From Myxococcales bacterium (GTDB lineage Bacteria; Myxococcota_A; Bradymonadia; UBA7976; UBA1532), in assembly GCA_020633555.1 (NCBI GenBank), contig JACKDL010000004.1, forward strand, positions 186,001 to 250,000: a DNA stretch of 64,000 nucleotides. Reading direction: 5' to 3'. The notes below the pieces were generated by a model, which was not told the DNA's origin, ran no database searches, and saw nothing but the letters and a program-made list of their open reading frames with translations. Positions within the stretch are counted from its first letter, which is position 1. Each line of letters starts with the position of its first letter. This document shows, piece after piece, positions 7,891 to 16,255 of this stretch. Position numbers and translations under genes: made by a program.

Positions 7891-9077
7891 TGCACGTCCA
7901 CTACCTGGACCACCACGCCACGACGCCGGTGCGCGAGGACGTCGCGAGCGCGATGATCCCCTTTCTGACCAAGCACTTCGGCAACCCCGGCAGCCCGCAC
8001 GCCTACGGCTGGGCCGCCGAAGAGGTGGTGGAGATCGCCCGCGAGAAGGTGGCCCGCGTGCTCAACGCGGCCCCCCGGGAGATCGTCTTCACCAGCGGCG
8101 CCACCGAGGCCAACGACCTGGCCATCCGGGGGGTGCTGGCGGCCTACGCGGCCAAGGGGCGCCACGTGATCAGCGCGCCCACCGAGCACAAGGCGGTGCG
8201 GGATCTGCTGCGCCACCTGGAGAACCGGGGCGACTGCGAGGTCACCTGGCTGGCGGTGGACGGCGCGGGTCGGGTGAGCGCAGACGCGGTGCAGGCGGCG
8301 CTGCGGCCCGACACCGTGCTGGTGACACTGATGCACGCCAACAACGAGATCGGCACCGTCCACCCGCTGGCCGAGATCGGGGCGGTGTGCAAGGCGGCGG
8401 GGGTGCTGCTGCACACCGACGCGGCGCAGAGCGTGGGCAAGATCCCTGTGGACGTCGAGGCGCTCCAGGTGGATCTGCTGAGCTTGAGCGCCCACAAGGT
8501 GTACGGCCCGAAGGGGGTGGGCGCCCTCTTCGTCCGCCGGCGCCACCCGCGGGTGCAGCTCGAGCCGCAGCTCATCGGGGGTGGCCAGGAGCGGGGCCGC
8601 CGGGCAGGCACTTTGCCGGTGCACCAGCTCGTGGGGCTGGGGGTGGCCGTGGCCCTGGCCGACGCCGATCGGGCGGACGAGGCCAGCCGGCTGGCCACCC
8701 TGCGCGACCGCCTGGAGGCGGGGCTGCGGGCGCAGGTGCCGCACCTGACGGTGAACGGTGACCGGGTCAACCGGCTGCCCCACAACCTGAACGTGAGCGT
8801 GGCCGGCGTGCCCGGCGACGCGCTGCTCACCGGCCTGAAGGGCTTCGCGCTGTCCAGCGGATCCGCCTGCGCCGCAGGCGATCGTGCCCCCAGCCATGTG
8901 CTGCGGGCCATCGGCCTGGACGACGACCTGGCGCACGCCAGCCTGCGCTTCGGGCTGGGGCGCGGCACCACCACCGACATCGTCGACGAGGCCGTCGCGG
9001 CCGTGGCCGCCACCGTGGCGCGCCTGCGGGCCGAGACGGGCTGGACGGATGCGGCATCCAACGGCGCGACCCGTTAG
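7890..9077 (+). CDS. iscS: Cysteine desulfurase (IscS/NifS family)
   Basis: The 395-residue PLP enzyme strips sulfur from cysteine for Fe-S assembly. It has the N-terminal YLDHHATTP, the His-containing TEHKAV (H100), HANNEIGT, the cofactor lysine in LSAHKVYGPKG (K203), and the active-site cysteine in SSGSACAAG (C327). The SSGSAC loop and overall length match the group I (IscS/NifS) enzymes rather than SufS. The ATG overlaps the regulator's stop (TGATG). It is followed after 36 bases by the A-type carrier. No scaffold gene (iscU) lies next to it, which is its usual neighbour. Confidence 0.96.
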   Translation: MHVHYLDHHATTPVREDVASAMIPFLTKHFGNPGSPHAYGWAAEEVVEIAREKVARVLNAAPREIVFTSGATEANDLAIRGVLAAYAAKGRHVISAPTEHKAVRDLLRHLENRGDCEVTWLAVDGAGRVSADAVQAALRPDTVLVTLMHANNEIGTVHPLAEIGAVCKAAGVLLHTDAAQSVGKIPVDVEALQVDLLSLSAHKVYGPKGVGALFVRRRHPRVQLEPQLIGGGQERGRRAGTLPVHQLVGLGVAVALADADRADEASRLATLRDRLEAGLRAQVPHLTVNGDRVNRLPHNLNVSVAGVPGDALLTGLKGFALSSGSACAAGDRAPSHVLRAIGLDDDLAHASLRFGLGRGTTTDIVDEAVAAVAATVARLRAETGWTDAASNGATR

Positions 9078-9080
9078 ACT
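9075..9080 (+). promoter_or_regulatory. Possible internal -10 element (TAGACT) before iscA
   Basis: TAGACT followed by GCCCGC straddles the end of iscS, 34 bases before the iscA ATG. The same 12 bases recur at 16757-16768 upstream of the MopE-type lipoprotein, which is why I note it. No matching -35 box was found. Confidence 0.25.
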
Positions 9081-9113
9081 GCCCGCAAGACACCCGACAC
9101 CGAGGGAAAGACC

Positions 9114-9437
9114 ATGATCTCGCTGACCGAGAACGCCGCCACCAAGGTCAAGGCCATGCTCGCCGAGCGCGAGTCCCCCACCGAGGGGCTGCGCGTGGGC
9201 GTCAAGGGCGGGGGCTGCAGCGGCTTCACCTACTTCCTGGAGTTCGCCGAGGGCGCCAACAAGGGCGATCGCGAGCTCGACAGCCACGGCGTGAAGCTCT
9301 TCGTGGACTCGAAGAGCTACCTGTACCTCATGGGCACCCAGGTGGACTTCGTGGATGGGCTGGCCGGCTCGGGGTTCAAGTTCGAGAACCCCAACGCCCG
9401 TCGGACCTGCGGGTGCGGCGAGAGCTTCAGCGTCTGA
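9114..9437 (+). CDS. iscA: A-type Fe-S carrier (IscA/ErpA/HesB family)
   Basis: The 107-residue product has the three conserved cysteines of A-type carriers: C35 in GGGCSGF and C99/C101 in TCGCGESF at the C-terminus. The length is typical. A-type proteins bind and pass [2Fe-2S] or [4Fe-4S] clusters to apo-targets. The ATG is preceded by GAGGGAAAG. Because no IscU is encoded in this operon, the carrier is the only cluster-binding protein of the set and may be the client of the HscB/HscA pair that follows, which is inference. IscA and ErpA cannot be separated by eye. Confidence 0.93.
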   Translation: MISLTENAATKVKAMLAERESPTEGLRVGVKGGGCSGFTYFLEFAEGANKGDRELDSHGVKLFVDSKSYLYLMGTQVDFVDGLAGSGFKFENPNARRTCGCGESFSV

Positions 9438-9450
9438 GCCGAAGCCGCCC

Positions 9451-10041
9451 TTGACCGCCCCCACCGATGATCCCTGCTGGCGCTGCGGCGCCGCGGCCCA
9501 GGGCCTGGCCCTGACCTGCGGCGCCTGCGGCGCGCCCCTGCCGCCGCGGCCCGGCCTGAACGCCTTCGAGCGTCTGGGCCTGCCGGTGGCCTTCGCCCAG
9601 CCCCCCGGTGCGGTGCGGACCGCTCGCCGGGTCCGCCTGCTGGCCGTGCACCCCGACCGGTACGTGAAGAGCGAGCCGCGCGCCCGCGAGCTGTCGCTGG
9701 CCCACGCGGTGGCCATCAACGACGCCGCCCGGGCCATCGAGCTGCCCTACGAGCGCGTGAGCTACCTGATGAGCCTGAAGGCCAAGGGGGCCCCCCGGCG
9801 GATGGATCCCGACGACTGGCAGGCGGTGCACGAGCTGAAGCTGGTCCTGCGCGAGCTGGACCACACCGACGCCCACGTGGAGCGCAGCCGCGTGGCCCGG
9901 CAGGTGGCTGAGCAGTACGAGCGGGGGCTGAACGAGGTCGGCGCGGCCCTGGACGCGGGCGAGGTGCCCGCCGCCGAGCTCATGCCCCGCGTGACCCTGC
10001 TGCGCGCCCTGCGCAGCGTGATCGAGGCGGTGCAGGCGTGA
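9451..10041 (+). CDS. hscB: HscB-type J-domain co-chaperone with zinc finger
   Basis: This 196-residue protein begins with a tetracysteine finger CX2CX10CX2C (C9, C12, C23, C26, opening CWRCG), like that of eukaryotic HSC20 and absent from E. coli HscB. A J domain follows with the HPD triad at 67-69 (AVHPDRY), and then the long helical C-terminal domain that in known HscB proteins holds the Fe-S scaffold. Only a TTG at 9451 gives a start after the iscA stop; the CWRC finger begins eight residues later, so a downstream start would destroy it. Upstream pairing with the ribosome is weak (GAAGCC). It overlaps the HscA-like gene by GTGA. Role: stimulating the ATPase of HscA and delivering the client. 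Confidence 0.88.
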   Translation: MTAPTDDPCWRCGAAAQGLALTCGACGAPLPPRPGLNAFERLGLPVAFAQPPGAVRTARRVRLLAVHPDRYVKSEPRARELSLAHAVAINDAARAIELPYERVSYLMSLKAKGAPRRMDPDDWQAVHELKLVLRELDHTDAHVERSRVARQVAEQYERGLNEVGAALDAGEVPAAELMPRVTLLRALRSVIEAVQA

Positions 10042-11180
10042 TCCACGGGGTGGAGCTGGGGCGGCTGGGCAGCCGCGCGGCCACGGTGGGGCCCGAGGGC
10101 CCGACGCTGCTGGGCGAGGTGCTGGCGCCCAGCCTGGCGGCGGCCCTGGCGGCGGCGCCCGAGCCGGGCCCGCTGGTGATCGCCGTGCCCGGCACCCTGG
10201 ACGACCACCACCGGCGGGCGGTGCGCGCCGAGGCCGAGGCCTTGGGCCACACTGTGCTGCGCATCGTCTCGGCGCCGCTGGCGGCCGCGCTGGCCTGCGA
10301 GCTGCCGGCCCGGGCGGGGCGCTTCGCCGTCTTCGATCTGGGTGAAGACGCCTTCGATTTCAGGGTGTTGGCGGTGGACCCCGACGGCGTGGTCGAGGTG
10401 CGCGGGGCCGTGGCCGAGGAGTCCGTCGGCGGCGCCGCCATGGACCGCGCCGTGGCTGACATCCTGCTCAGCGAGCTGGGCTTGAGGGCCGCGCCGCAGA
10501 CCTTGGCGGCGGTGGCGCTGGCCGCGGGCGACGCCCGCATCGCCCTGGCGCGGCACTTCTCGGTGACCCTGGACTGCGTGCTGCCGAGCGGCCGCCGGGT
10601 GCAGTCGCGGTTGAACCGCCACCGCTTCGCCCACTGCGTCGAGCCCCTGCTCGATCGGCTGGCGCGCCTGTGCCACGACGCCCTGGAAGAGGCGGTGCTG
10701 CGCACCGACGAGATCGACGAGGTGATCCTGGTGGGCGACGGCGCCCGGGCGCCGTGGGTGCGGGCCTTCGTGGGCGAGCTGTTCCAGCGGGTGCCCGTGG
10801 AGGCGCCCCTGGGGGCGCCGGCCCTGGGGGCCGCGGCGCTCGCCGCGCGGCTCTGGGGGGGCGAGCCGCCTGCGCTGCTCGACGGCCTGTGCATGACCCT
10901 GGGCCTGGAGGCCGACGACGGCTACATCGAGTGGCTGCTGCGCCGCGGGGCGCCGTTCCCGGCCAGCGCTGAGCGCTTCGTCGAAGGGCCCGTGGCGCTC
11001 ACGGTGTACCAGGGCGAGCGCAACACCGCGGCCGACTGCCGCCCGGTGGGCGTCTACCGCCTGGACGCCGGCGCCGGGGCCCGGGTGACGTTCCGGGTGG
11101 ACGCCGACGGGCTCATCGACGTGGCCGCCGAGGCCACGGACGGGCGGCCGCTGCCCGTGCGCTGCGAACGCCCCGCGTGA
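10038..11180 (+). CDS. hscA: Shortened, divergent HscA-like Hsp70
   Basis: The product has 380 residues where HscA has about 616. An Hsp70 nucleotide-binding fold can be traced: GVELGRLGSR (phosphate 1, normally GIDLGTTNS), VPGTLDDHHRRA (normally VPAYFxDxQRxA), VFDLGEDAFDFRV (normally VxDLGGGTFDxSV) and VILVGDGARAP (normally VxLVGGSTRIP). The catalytic Thr/Gly residues of these motifs are largely replaced. The last about 100 residues keep a piece of the beta-type substrate domain (ALTVYQGE, a typical Hsp70 phrase), but the helical lid is missing. The GTG start overlaps hscB, and the stop overlaps the oxidoreductase start. It is probably the HscB partner, with weak or no ATPase. Confidence 0.8.
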   Translation: MIHGVELGRLGSRAATVGPEGPTLLGEVLAPSLAAALAAAPEPGPLVIAVPGTLDDHHRRAVRAEAEALGHTVLRIVSAPLAAALACELPARAGRFAVFDLGEDAFDFRVLAVDPDGVVEVRGAVAEESVGGAAMDRAVADILLSELGLRAAPQTLAAVALAAGDARIALARHFSVTLDCVLPSGRRVQSRLNRHRFAHCVEPLLDRLARLCHDALEEAVLRTDEIDEVILVGDGARAPWVRAFVGELFQRVPVEAPLGAPALGAAALAARLWGGEPPALLDGLCMTLGLEADDGYIEWLLRRGAPFPASAERFVEGPVALTVYQGERNTAADCRPVGVYRLDAGAGARVTFRVDADGLIDVAAEATDGRPLPVRCERPA

Positions 11181-12688
11181 CCCCCGACGCCGTGGTCATC
11201 GGCGCCGGCCCCAACGGGCTGGTGGCCGCGAACCGCCTGGCCGACGCCGGCTGGCGGGTCGAGGTGCTCGAGGCCCACCCCGGGCGGGCGGGCGGCGCCG
11301 TGGCCAGCGAGGCCGCCACGCTGCCGGGGTTCGTGCATGACGTGGGCGCCGCCTTCTTCCCCTTCGCCGCGGCCAGCCCCGCCTTCCAGGCCCTGGACCT
11401 GGCCCCGTGGGGGCTGCGCTGGGGCCACGCGCCCATCGAGAGCTGCCACCCCGCCCCCGACGGCACCGTGGCCAGCATCAGCCGCGATGACGACCGCACG
11501 GCCGCCAGCCTGGGGGGCCGCGACGGCGACGCCTGGCGCACGCTCATCGCCTGGCACCGCACGGTGCAGCCCACCCTGTTGGACGCCCTGCTGCGCCCGC
11601 TGCCGGGGCTGTGGCCCAAGCTGAAGCTGCTGCCCTTCGACCTGCTGCGCTTCAGCAACATCGCCCTGCGCAGCGGGCAGGGGCTGGCTCGCCACCTGTT
11701 CCAGGGCGAGGCCGCCCGGCGGGTGATGCCGGGGCTGGCGCTGCACGTGGATCAGGGCCCCGAGGATCGCTTCGGCGCGGCCCTGGGCTACATGCTGGCC
11801 ACCATGGCGGCCACGGGGGGCAACGCCGTGCCGCTGGGGGGGGCGCAGGCGCTCACCAACGCGCTGGTGCGCCGGCTGGAGGCCAAGGGCGGCCGGGTGC
11901 GGCTGGGGGCCAAGGTGGAGCGCATCGTCGTGCGCCAGCGCCGGGCCCAGGCGGTGGTGCTGGCGGACGGGCAGGAGATCCCCGTGGGGCGCGCCGTGCT
12001 GGCCAACACCGACGCCGCCTTCCTGTATTTGAAGCTGCTGGAGGGCCAGGCGCTGCCCGGCCGGCTCACCCGCCGCATGCGCCGCTTCCCGCGGGGCTGG
12101 GGCACCTTCAAGGTGGACTACGCCCTGTCGGCGCCCGTGCCTTGGGCCGTGGCCGACGCGCGGCAGGCCGCGGTGGTGCACGCGGGCGACAGCGTGGCCG
12201 ATCTGGTGCGCTTCACCCGCCAGGTCCGCTCGGGGGCTCTGCCCGAGCACCCATATCTGGTGATTGGCCAGCAGAGCCTGGTGGACCGGAGCCGCGCGCC
12301 CGACGGGCAGCACACCCTGTGGGTGTACACCCGGGTGCCGAACACGGTGGAGGGCGGCTGGGCGGCCCAGGCCGAGGCCATGGCCGACCGGGTGGACGCG
12401 CGGCTGGAGGGGCTGGCCCCGGGCTTCAAGGCCACCGTCCTGGCCCGGCGCATGGTCACACCGCCCGACCTGGAGGCCTTCGACGCCAACCTGGTGGGGG
12501 GCGATCTGGGCGGAGGGTCGAACGCCTGGACCAACCAGCTCGTGTTCCGGCCGGCGTTCCCCTACTACCGCTACCGCACGCCCATCACGGGGGCCTACCT
12601 GTGCAGCAGCTACGCCCACCCGGGTGCGGGGGTGCACGGCATGTGCGGCTTCAACGCCGCCGCCCAGGCCCTGCGCGACCTGGGCTGA
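11177..12688 (+). CDS. FAD-dependent oxidoreductase, PYROXD2/CrtI-like
   Basis: The 503-residue product starts with a Rossmann dinucleotide-binding motif (VVIGAGPNGLVAANRLADAGW), followed by the VLEAHPGRAGG strand-turn typical of phytoene-desaturase-like amine oxidoreductases, and ends with the C-terminal FAD segment (GVHGMCGFNAA). The pattern GAGPNGLVAAN fits the PYROXD2 group best. The substrate is unknown; no carotenoid gene lies nearby. The GTG start overlaps the hscA-like stop (GTGA), placing it in the Fe-S operon although it has no Cys motif for a cluster. It ends four bases from the convergent YARHG gene. Confidence 0.88.
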   Translation: MTPDAVVIGAGPNGLVAANRLADAGWRVEVLEAHPGRAGGAVASEAATLPGFVHDVGAAFFPFAAASPAFQALDLAPWGLRWGHAPIESCHPAPDGTVASISRDDDRTAASLGGRDGDAWRTLIAWHRTVQPTLLDALLRPLPGLWPKLKLLPFDLLRFSNIALRSGQGLARHLFQGEAARRVMPGLALHVDQGPEDRFGAALGYMLATMAATGGNAVPLGGAQALTNALVRRLEAKGGRVRLGAKVERIVVRQRRAQAVVLADGQEIPVGRAVLANTDAAFLYLKLLEGQALPGRLTRRMRRFPRGWGTFKVDYALSAPVPWAVADARQAAVVHAGDSVADLVRFTRQVRSGALPEHPYLVIGQQSLVDRSRAPDGQHTLWVYTRVPNTVEGGWAAQAEAMADRVDARLEGLAPGFKATVLARRMVTPPDLEAFDANLVGGDLGGGSNAWTNQLVFRPAFPYYRYRTPITGAYLCSSYAHPGAGVHGMCGFNAAAQALRDLG

Positions 12689-12692
12689 GGCC

Positions 12693-13700
12693 CTACTTCG
12701 CCTTCTTCTCCAGGCCCTTCACCAGCGCCACGAACTTCACCTCGTCCTTCGACAGCCAGTTGGGGTCGAAGTCCAGCCGCGGCCGGTACCAGCCCTGCTT
12801 CGTGAAGTGGTCGGTCAGGTCCTGGCTCTTGAAGGTGTAGCCCAGCAGCGCATACGGCGTGTTGCGCAGGATGCGAAGCTCGGCCTTCGACTTGCCCGCC
12901 AGGGCCTTGGGATCCGCCAGGGCCTCGCTCATCAGGCTGTTGAAGTCGCTGCGGGCCTCGTAGCCCTTGGGCTCCTGCAGCAGGAAGTCGATGTCGCCCT
13001 TGGGCTCGAAGCCCTTCAGCGCCCACTTGAGCTGATACGTGCCGCCCTGCCAGCCCTGGAAGTCGGGCTTGGGCAGGGTCTTGCTCTGGTCGATGACGTC
13101 GGCCCACTCGGCCTTCAGCACGATGCGGATGTCCAGCTCGCCGATGGGGCCCTTCCACAGAGCGCCGGTCTTCAGGATGTACTCCACCGCCGAGTGGAAG
13201 GGGCTGACGATGCGCCCGCCGTGGGTGTAGCGGTGCTCCACCACCTTGCGCTCGCCCGCCTTGAAGCTGACCTGAAAGGTATGGACCCGGTCATAGCCGG
13301 CGTCGGGCAGGGCGCCCGCTGCGGTGGGGGTCTTCACGGTCACGGGCACCTTGGCGTCGTCGACCCAGGCCTGAAAGTCCTTGATGGCCGGCACCTTGCA
13401 CGAAGGCGCCACCACCTCCATGTCGTCGACGGTGCGCTGGCAGTGCTCCGGGAAGCCCATCTGCACGGTCACCGGCGCGCTGTGGGTGTTCACGAACTCG
13501 TAGCGCACGTGCACGCCCCAGCGCTCCACGTAGCTCTGGCGGTGCGGCCCGAGCTGCTCGATGTGCAGGCTCTCCCTGGCCATCTGGATGTGGTCGTTCT
13601 GCACCGGGTAGACGTCGGCGCCGCTGCCGTAGAACTCGCTATCGTTGGCGAGGGCGGGGGCGGCGAGCAGCAGGACGAGCAGGCAGATCAGGCGGCGCAT
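12693..13700 (-). CDS. Exported YARHG-domain protein
   Basis: The 335-residue product has the signal peptide MRRLICLLVLLLAAPALA. The middle part is beta-rich with repeated FVN/VTVQMGFPEHC-like strands and resembles the DUF4424-type folds of exported proteins. The C-terminal 90 residues match the YARHG pattern: LRILRNTPYALLGYTFKS followed by DLTDHF and WYRPRLDF. YARHG is an extracellular domain of unknown role. The frame stays open far upstream, but the ATG at 13700 begins a good signal peptide and has GAGG upstream. It is convergent with the oxidoreductase gene; about 200 bases separate it from the MATE gene. Confidence 0.82.
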   Translation of the reverse strand: MRRLICLLVLLLAAPALANDSEFYGSGADVYPVQNDHIQMARESLHIEQLGPHRQSYVERWGVHVRYEFVNTHSAPVTVQMGFPEHCQRTVDDMEVVAPSCKVPAIKDFQAWVDDAKVPVTVKTPTAAGALPDAGYDRVHTFQVSFKAGERKVVEHRYTHGGRIVSPFHSAVEYILKTGALWKGPIGELDIRIVLKAEWADVIDQSKTLPKPDFQGWQGGTYQLKWALKGFEPKGDIDFLLQEPKGYEARSDFNSLMSEALADPKALAGKSKAELRILRNTPYALLGYTFKSQDLTDHFTKQGWYRPRLDFDPNWLSKDEVKFVALVKGLEKKAK

Positions 13701-13897
13701 GGCAGGCCTCGAGCTTCCGGGGTGACGGGTGAGGCAGAGCGTGCCGCAGGTGGGCGGAAAAGAAAATGGAGGGGGCGCGCGGTCGGAGTTCGGGGGAATC
13801 AGGCAGGGACCGGCGCGCCCCTCCAGGAGGGTCCGAGTCGGGGCACTGACGCCGAGACGGAAGCTCGGGGTGTGTCGTGCGGGGGATCGACCGATGG

Positions 13898-15307
13898 TCA
13901 GTGTCCCCGACCACCCGCCGTTTCGGATCGCGGGGGCGCACCCTTGACCGTTTGCTGGCCCCCTGGGTCCCGGGAGACACGGGCGCCGAAGAGCTTCACG
14001 AACAGGACCGTGGACAGCAGGCCCTGCAGCATGAAGGCCGAGCTCATGGCCCAGTAGGCGCCGGTGGGCCCGTAGCGCTCGCCCAGCCACCAGGCCAGGG
14101 GGAGCTGGTAGACCACGTGGGCCACCGCGGACGAGGCCATGGCGGGCAGCGTGGTGCCCGCGCCGCCGAAGGCCTTGCCCAGCACCAGCGCCACGGCCAG
14201 CGGCGGGAAGCACCACGCCAGGATGCGCAGTTGGGCCGTGCCCTCGGCCACCACCGCCGGGTTGTGGTCGAACACGGCCACCACATGCGGCGCCAGCCCG
14301 GCGAAGGCCACGCCCAGCACCACCATGAACCCGGCGTACAGCCCGGCGCTCAGCCAGCCCGTGCGGGTGGCGCGCTCCGGGCGCCCGGCGCCGAGGCACT
14401 GGCCCACGACGCTGGCGGTGGCTTGCCCCAGGGCCACGCCCGGGAAGATCAGCGCCATGATGAGCACGCTGGTGGTGGTGTAGGCGCTGACCACCACCGC
14501 CCCGAAGCCGTTGAGGATCTTCAGCAGGCTGAAGGTGGCCACCGTGCGCACCGTGTGCTCGAGGCTGCCGGGCACGCCCACGCGCAGGATCTGGGCCGCC
14601 AGCGCCTGGCGGGGGGCCCACATGCCGGGCACGGGGCGCAGCGCCAGCCGGCCGCGCCCCACCACCCACAGGCCCGCCGCCAGCCCGACGCCGTTGGCCA
14701 GGGTGGTGGCCCAGGCGGCGCCGGGCAGGCCCAGCTCGAGCGTGAAGATGAACAGCGGATCCAGCACCGCATTGATCACGGGGGCCACGGCGGCCACCCG
14801 CAGGGCCGCGCGGGCCTCGCCGGCGCCCTGGAGCGCGAAGGTCAGCATCATCAGCGGCACCTGGGCCGCGAAGCCCCACAGGGTGATCTGCAGGTAGCTG
14901 ACCGCGGGGGGCGCCACCGCGGGATCGGTGCCCATGAAGGCCATGAGGGGCCCCGGGATGAGGAAGCCCAGGCCCATGAAGGTCAGCCCCAGGCCCGCTG
15001 CGATGAGCATGCCCTGGCCGTAGACCCGCCCGGCGTGGTCGCGCTGCCCGGCGCCGATGGCGCGGGCCACGCCCGCCAGCGTGCCGATGCCCATGCCCAT
15101 GCCGATGGTCATGAACACGCCCACGGCCGCCTGCGCGGTGCCCAGGGCGGCCATCGCCACCGTGCCCACCTTGCCCACCCAGAACCGGTCCACCACCAGG
15201 GTCACCAGGTTCAGCAGGTTGCCCACCATGAAGGGCAGGGCGAGCTGGAGCAGGGGCCGCAGGAGCGGGCCCTCGGTCAGCGTGGTCTGTGGGGGGGGGC
15301 GGCTCAC
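13898..15307 (-). CDS. MATE-family efflux transporter
   Basis: The 469-residue inner-membrane protein has about twelve hydrophobic helices in two homologous halves. The N-terminal LALPFMVGNLLNLVTLVVDRFWVG is the usual helix-1 pattern of the MATE family, and the equivalent in the second half is LRVGVPGSLEHTVRTVATFS. MATE proteins export cationic drugs or metabolites using Na+ or H+. The start is the GTG at 15307. Upstream lies the LEA14-like lipoprotein on the same strand, and the two may share a transcript. The C-terminal tail is unusually polar (KGAPPRSETAGG). Substrate unknown. Confidence 0.93.
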   Translation of the reverse strand: MSRPPPQTTLTEGPLLRPLLQLALPFMVGNLLNLVTLVVDRFWVGKVGTVAMAALGTAQAAVGVFMTIGMGMGIGTLAGVARAIGAGQRDHAGRVYGQGMLIAAGLGLTFMGLGFLIPGPLMAFMGTDPAVAPPAVSYLQITLWGFAAQVPLMMLTFALQGAGEARAALRVAAVAPVINAVLDPLFIFTLELGLPGAAWATTLANGVGLAAGLWVVGRGRLALRPVPGMWAPRQALAAQILRVGVPGSLEHTVRTVATFSLLKILNGFGAVVVSAYTTTSVLIMALIFPGVALGQATASVVGQCLGAGRPERATRTGWLSAGLYAGFMVVLGVAFAGLAPHVVAVFDHNPAVVAEGTAQLRILAWCFPPLAVALVLGKAFGGAGTTLPAMASSAVAHVVYQLPLAWWLGERYGPTGAYWAMSSAFMLQGLLSTVLFVKLFGARVSRDPGGQQTVKGAPPRSETAGGRGH

Positions 15308-15365
15308 GGGCTCGGAGATTCCCCGGAGCCGGTGGAGGGTTCGCGCCGCGGGGCGGGACGCGCGG

Positions 15366-16208
15366 TCAATCCAGCGACCAGGTGCCCGTCAGCGGGCCGA
15401 ACTCGATGGCGTGGCGGCCCAGCACGGGCACGTTGAAGAACAGGGTGCCCAGGGCCGAGTAGGGGATGTCGAAGCTGGGGCTGTCGCCGCCGAGCAGCTC
15501 GTCGAGGGCGTCGTCGGCCACCTCGCCCAGGATCTTCAGGGTGGCGTCGATGCCCAGCTCGAAGCGCACGAAGGCCTCGGCCTGCCCCGGACAGTCGCCG
15601 GTCTCGCCCTCGCCGCACTGGTCGGGCCCGGCGGCGGGGATCACGCGGAACTTCAGGTTGTCGTCCTCGAACAGCTCGCCGGTGACGGCATCGTTGGCGA
15701 TGCGGATCAGGTCGTCCACGGTGGGGATGAAATCCTCGACGCCGCGCACGGTCTTGTCGGGCGGCTGGCAGGCGTCCTCGCGGGCCAGGTCGCAGTCGCC
15801 GGCGGCCTCGGGGTCGCAGAAGCTGACGCAGAGGGCGCCGAGCTGGGCCTCGTCGGCGCCCTCGAAGACGTTCAGCGCCAGCAGGATCTCCACCAGCGGG
15901 ATGGGGAAGCCGTTGGGGTTGCCCAGGTCGAAGGCCAGCTCGAAGACGAACTTCAGATCGGGCTTGTTGGGGCGGTCGCCGAAGGCCAGGTCGCAGCCCT
16001 GGGTCACCAGGAAGTCGCCGTCGGCGAAGTCGTGGCAGAACCACGCCGACAGCCGGGCGTTGGTGGGCCGCTCCACCATGACCGCGGTGCGCAGGGCGGC
16101 CGTGGGGGGATCGGGGGGTGCCACGTCGCCGATGCTGGTGCCGTCCAGCGGGCAGGCGGTGAGCAGGGGCGTGGCCAGGGCGGGCAGCAGCCAGCGGGCG
16201 AGACGCAT
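15366..16208 (-). CDS. LEA14/WHy-like lipoprotein
   Basis: The 280-residue lipoprotein has lipobox LLTAC. Residues about 75-105 read FELAFDLGNPNGFPIPLVEI, which fits the NPNxFPIP signature of the LEA-2/WHy (Water stress and Hypersensitive response) fold, and a later strand repeats the pattern with FRVIP. A cysteine-rich insert (CVSFCDPEAAGDC, DACQPP) interrupts the fold and likely forms disulfides. Bacterial LEA14-like proteins are linked to desiccation or envelope stability, but that is family knowledge only. The ATG at 16208 has GGAGG upstream; a longer frame to 16259 would bury the signal peptide. It lies 47 bases after the MazG-like gene on the same strand. Confidence 0.72.
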   Translation of the reverse strand: MRLARWLLPALATPLLTACPLDGTSIGDVAPPDPPTAALRTAVMVERPTNARLSAWFCHDFADGDFLVTQGCDLAFGDRPNKPDLKFVFELAFDLGNPNGFPIPLVEILLALNVFEGADEAQLGALCVSFCDPEAAGDCDLAREDACQPPDKTVRGVEDFIPTVDDLIRIANDAVTGELFEDDNLKFRVIPAAGPDQCGEGETGDCPGQAEAFVRFELGIDATLKILGEVADDALDELLGGDSPSFDIPYSALGTLFFNVPVLGRHAIEFGPLTGTWSLD

Positions 16209-16255
16209 GGGGGACCTCCAGCACGAAGTGGGCGCCCGACGGCGACCGGGCCGCA

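Noticed and set aside
13819..13831. CCCTCC-A-GGAGGG palindrome upstream of the YARHG gene
   Set aside because: Perfect but short, in G/C-rich DNA, and not repeated elsewhere that I noticed; could be chance. The interval 13701-13897 otherwise shows nothing definite.
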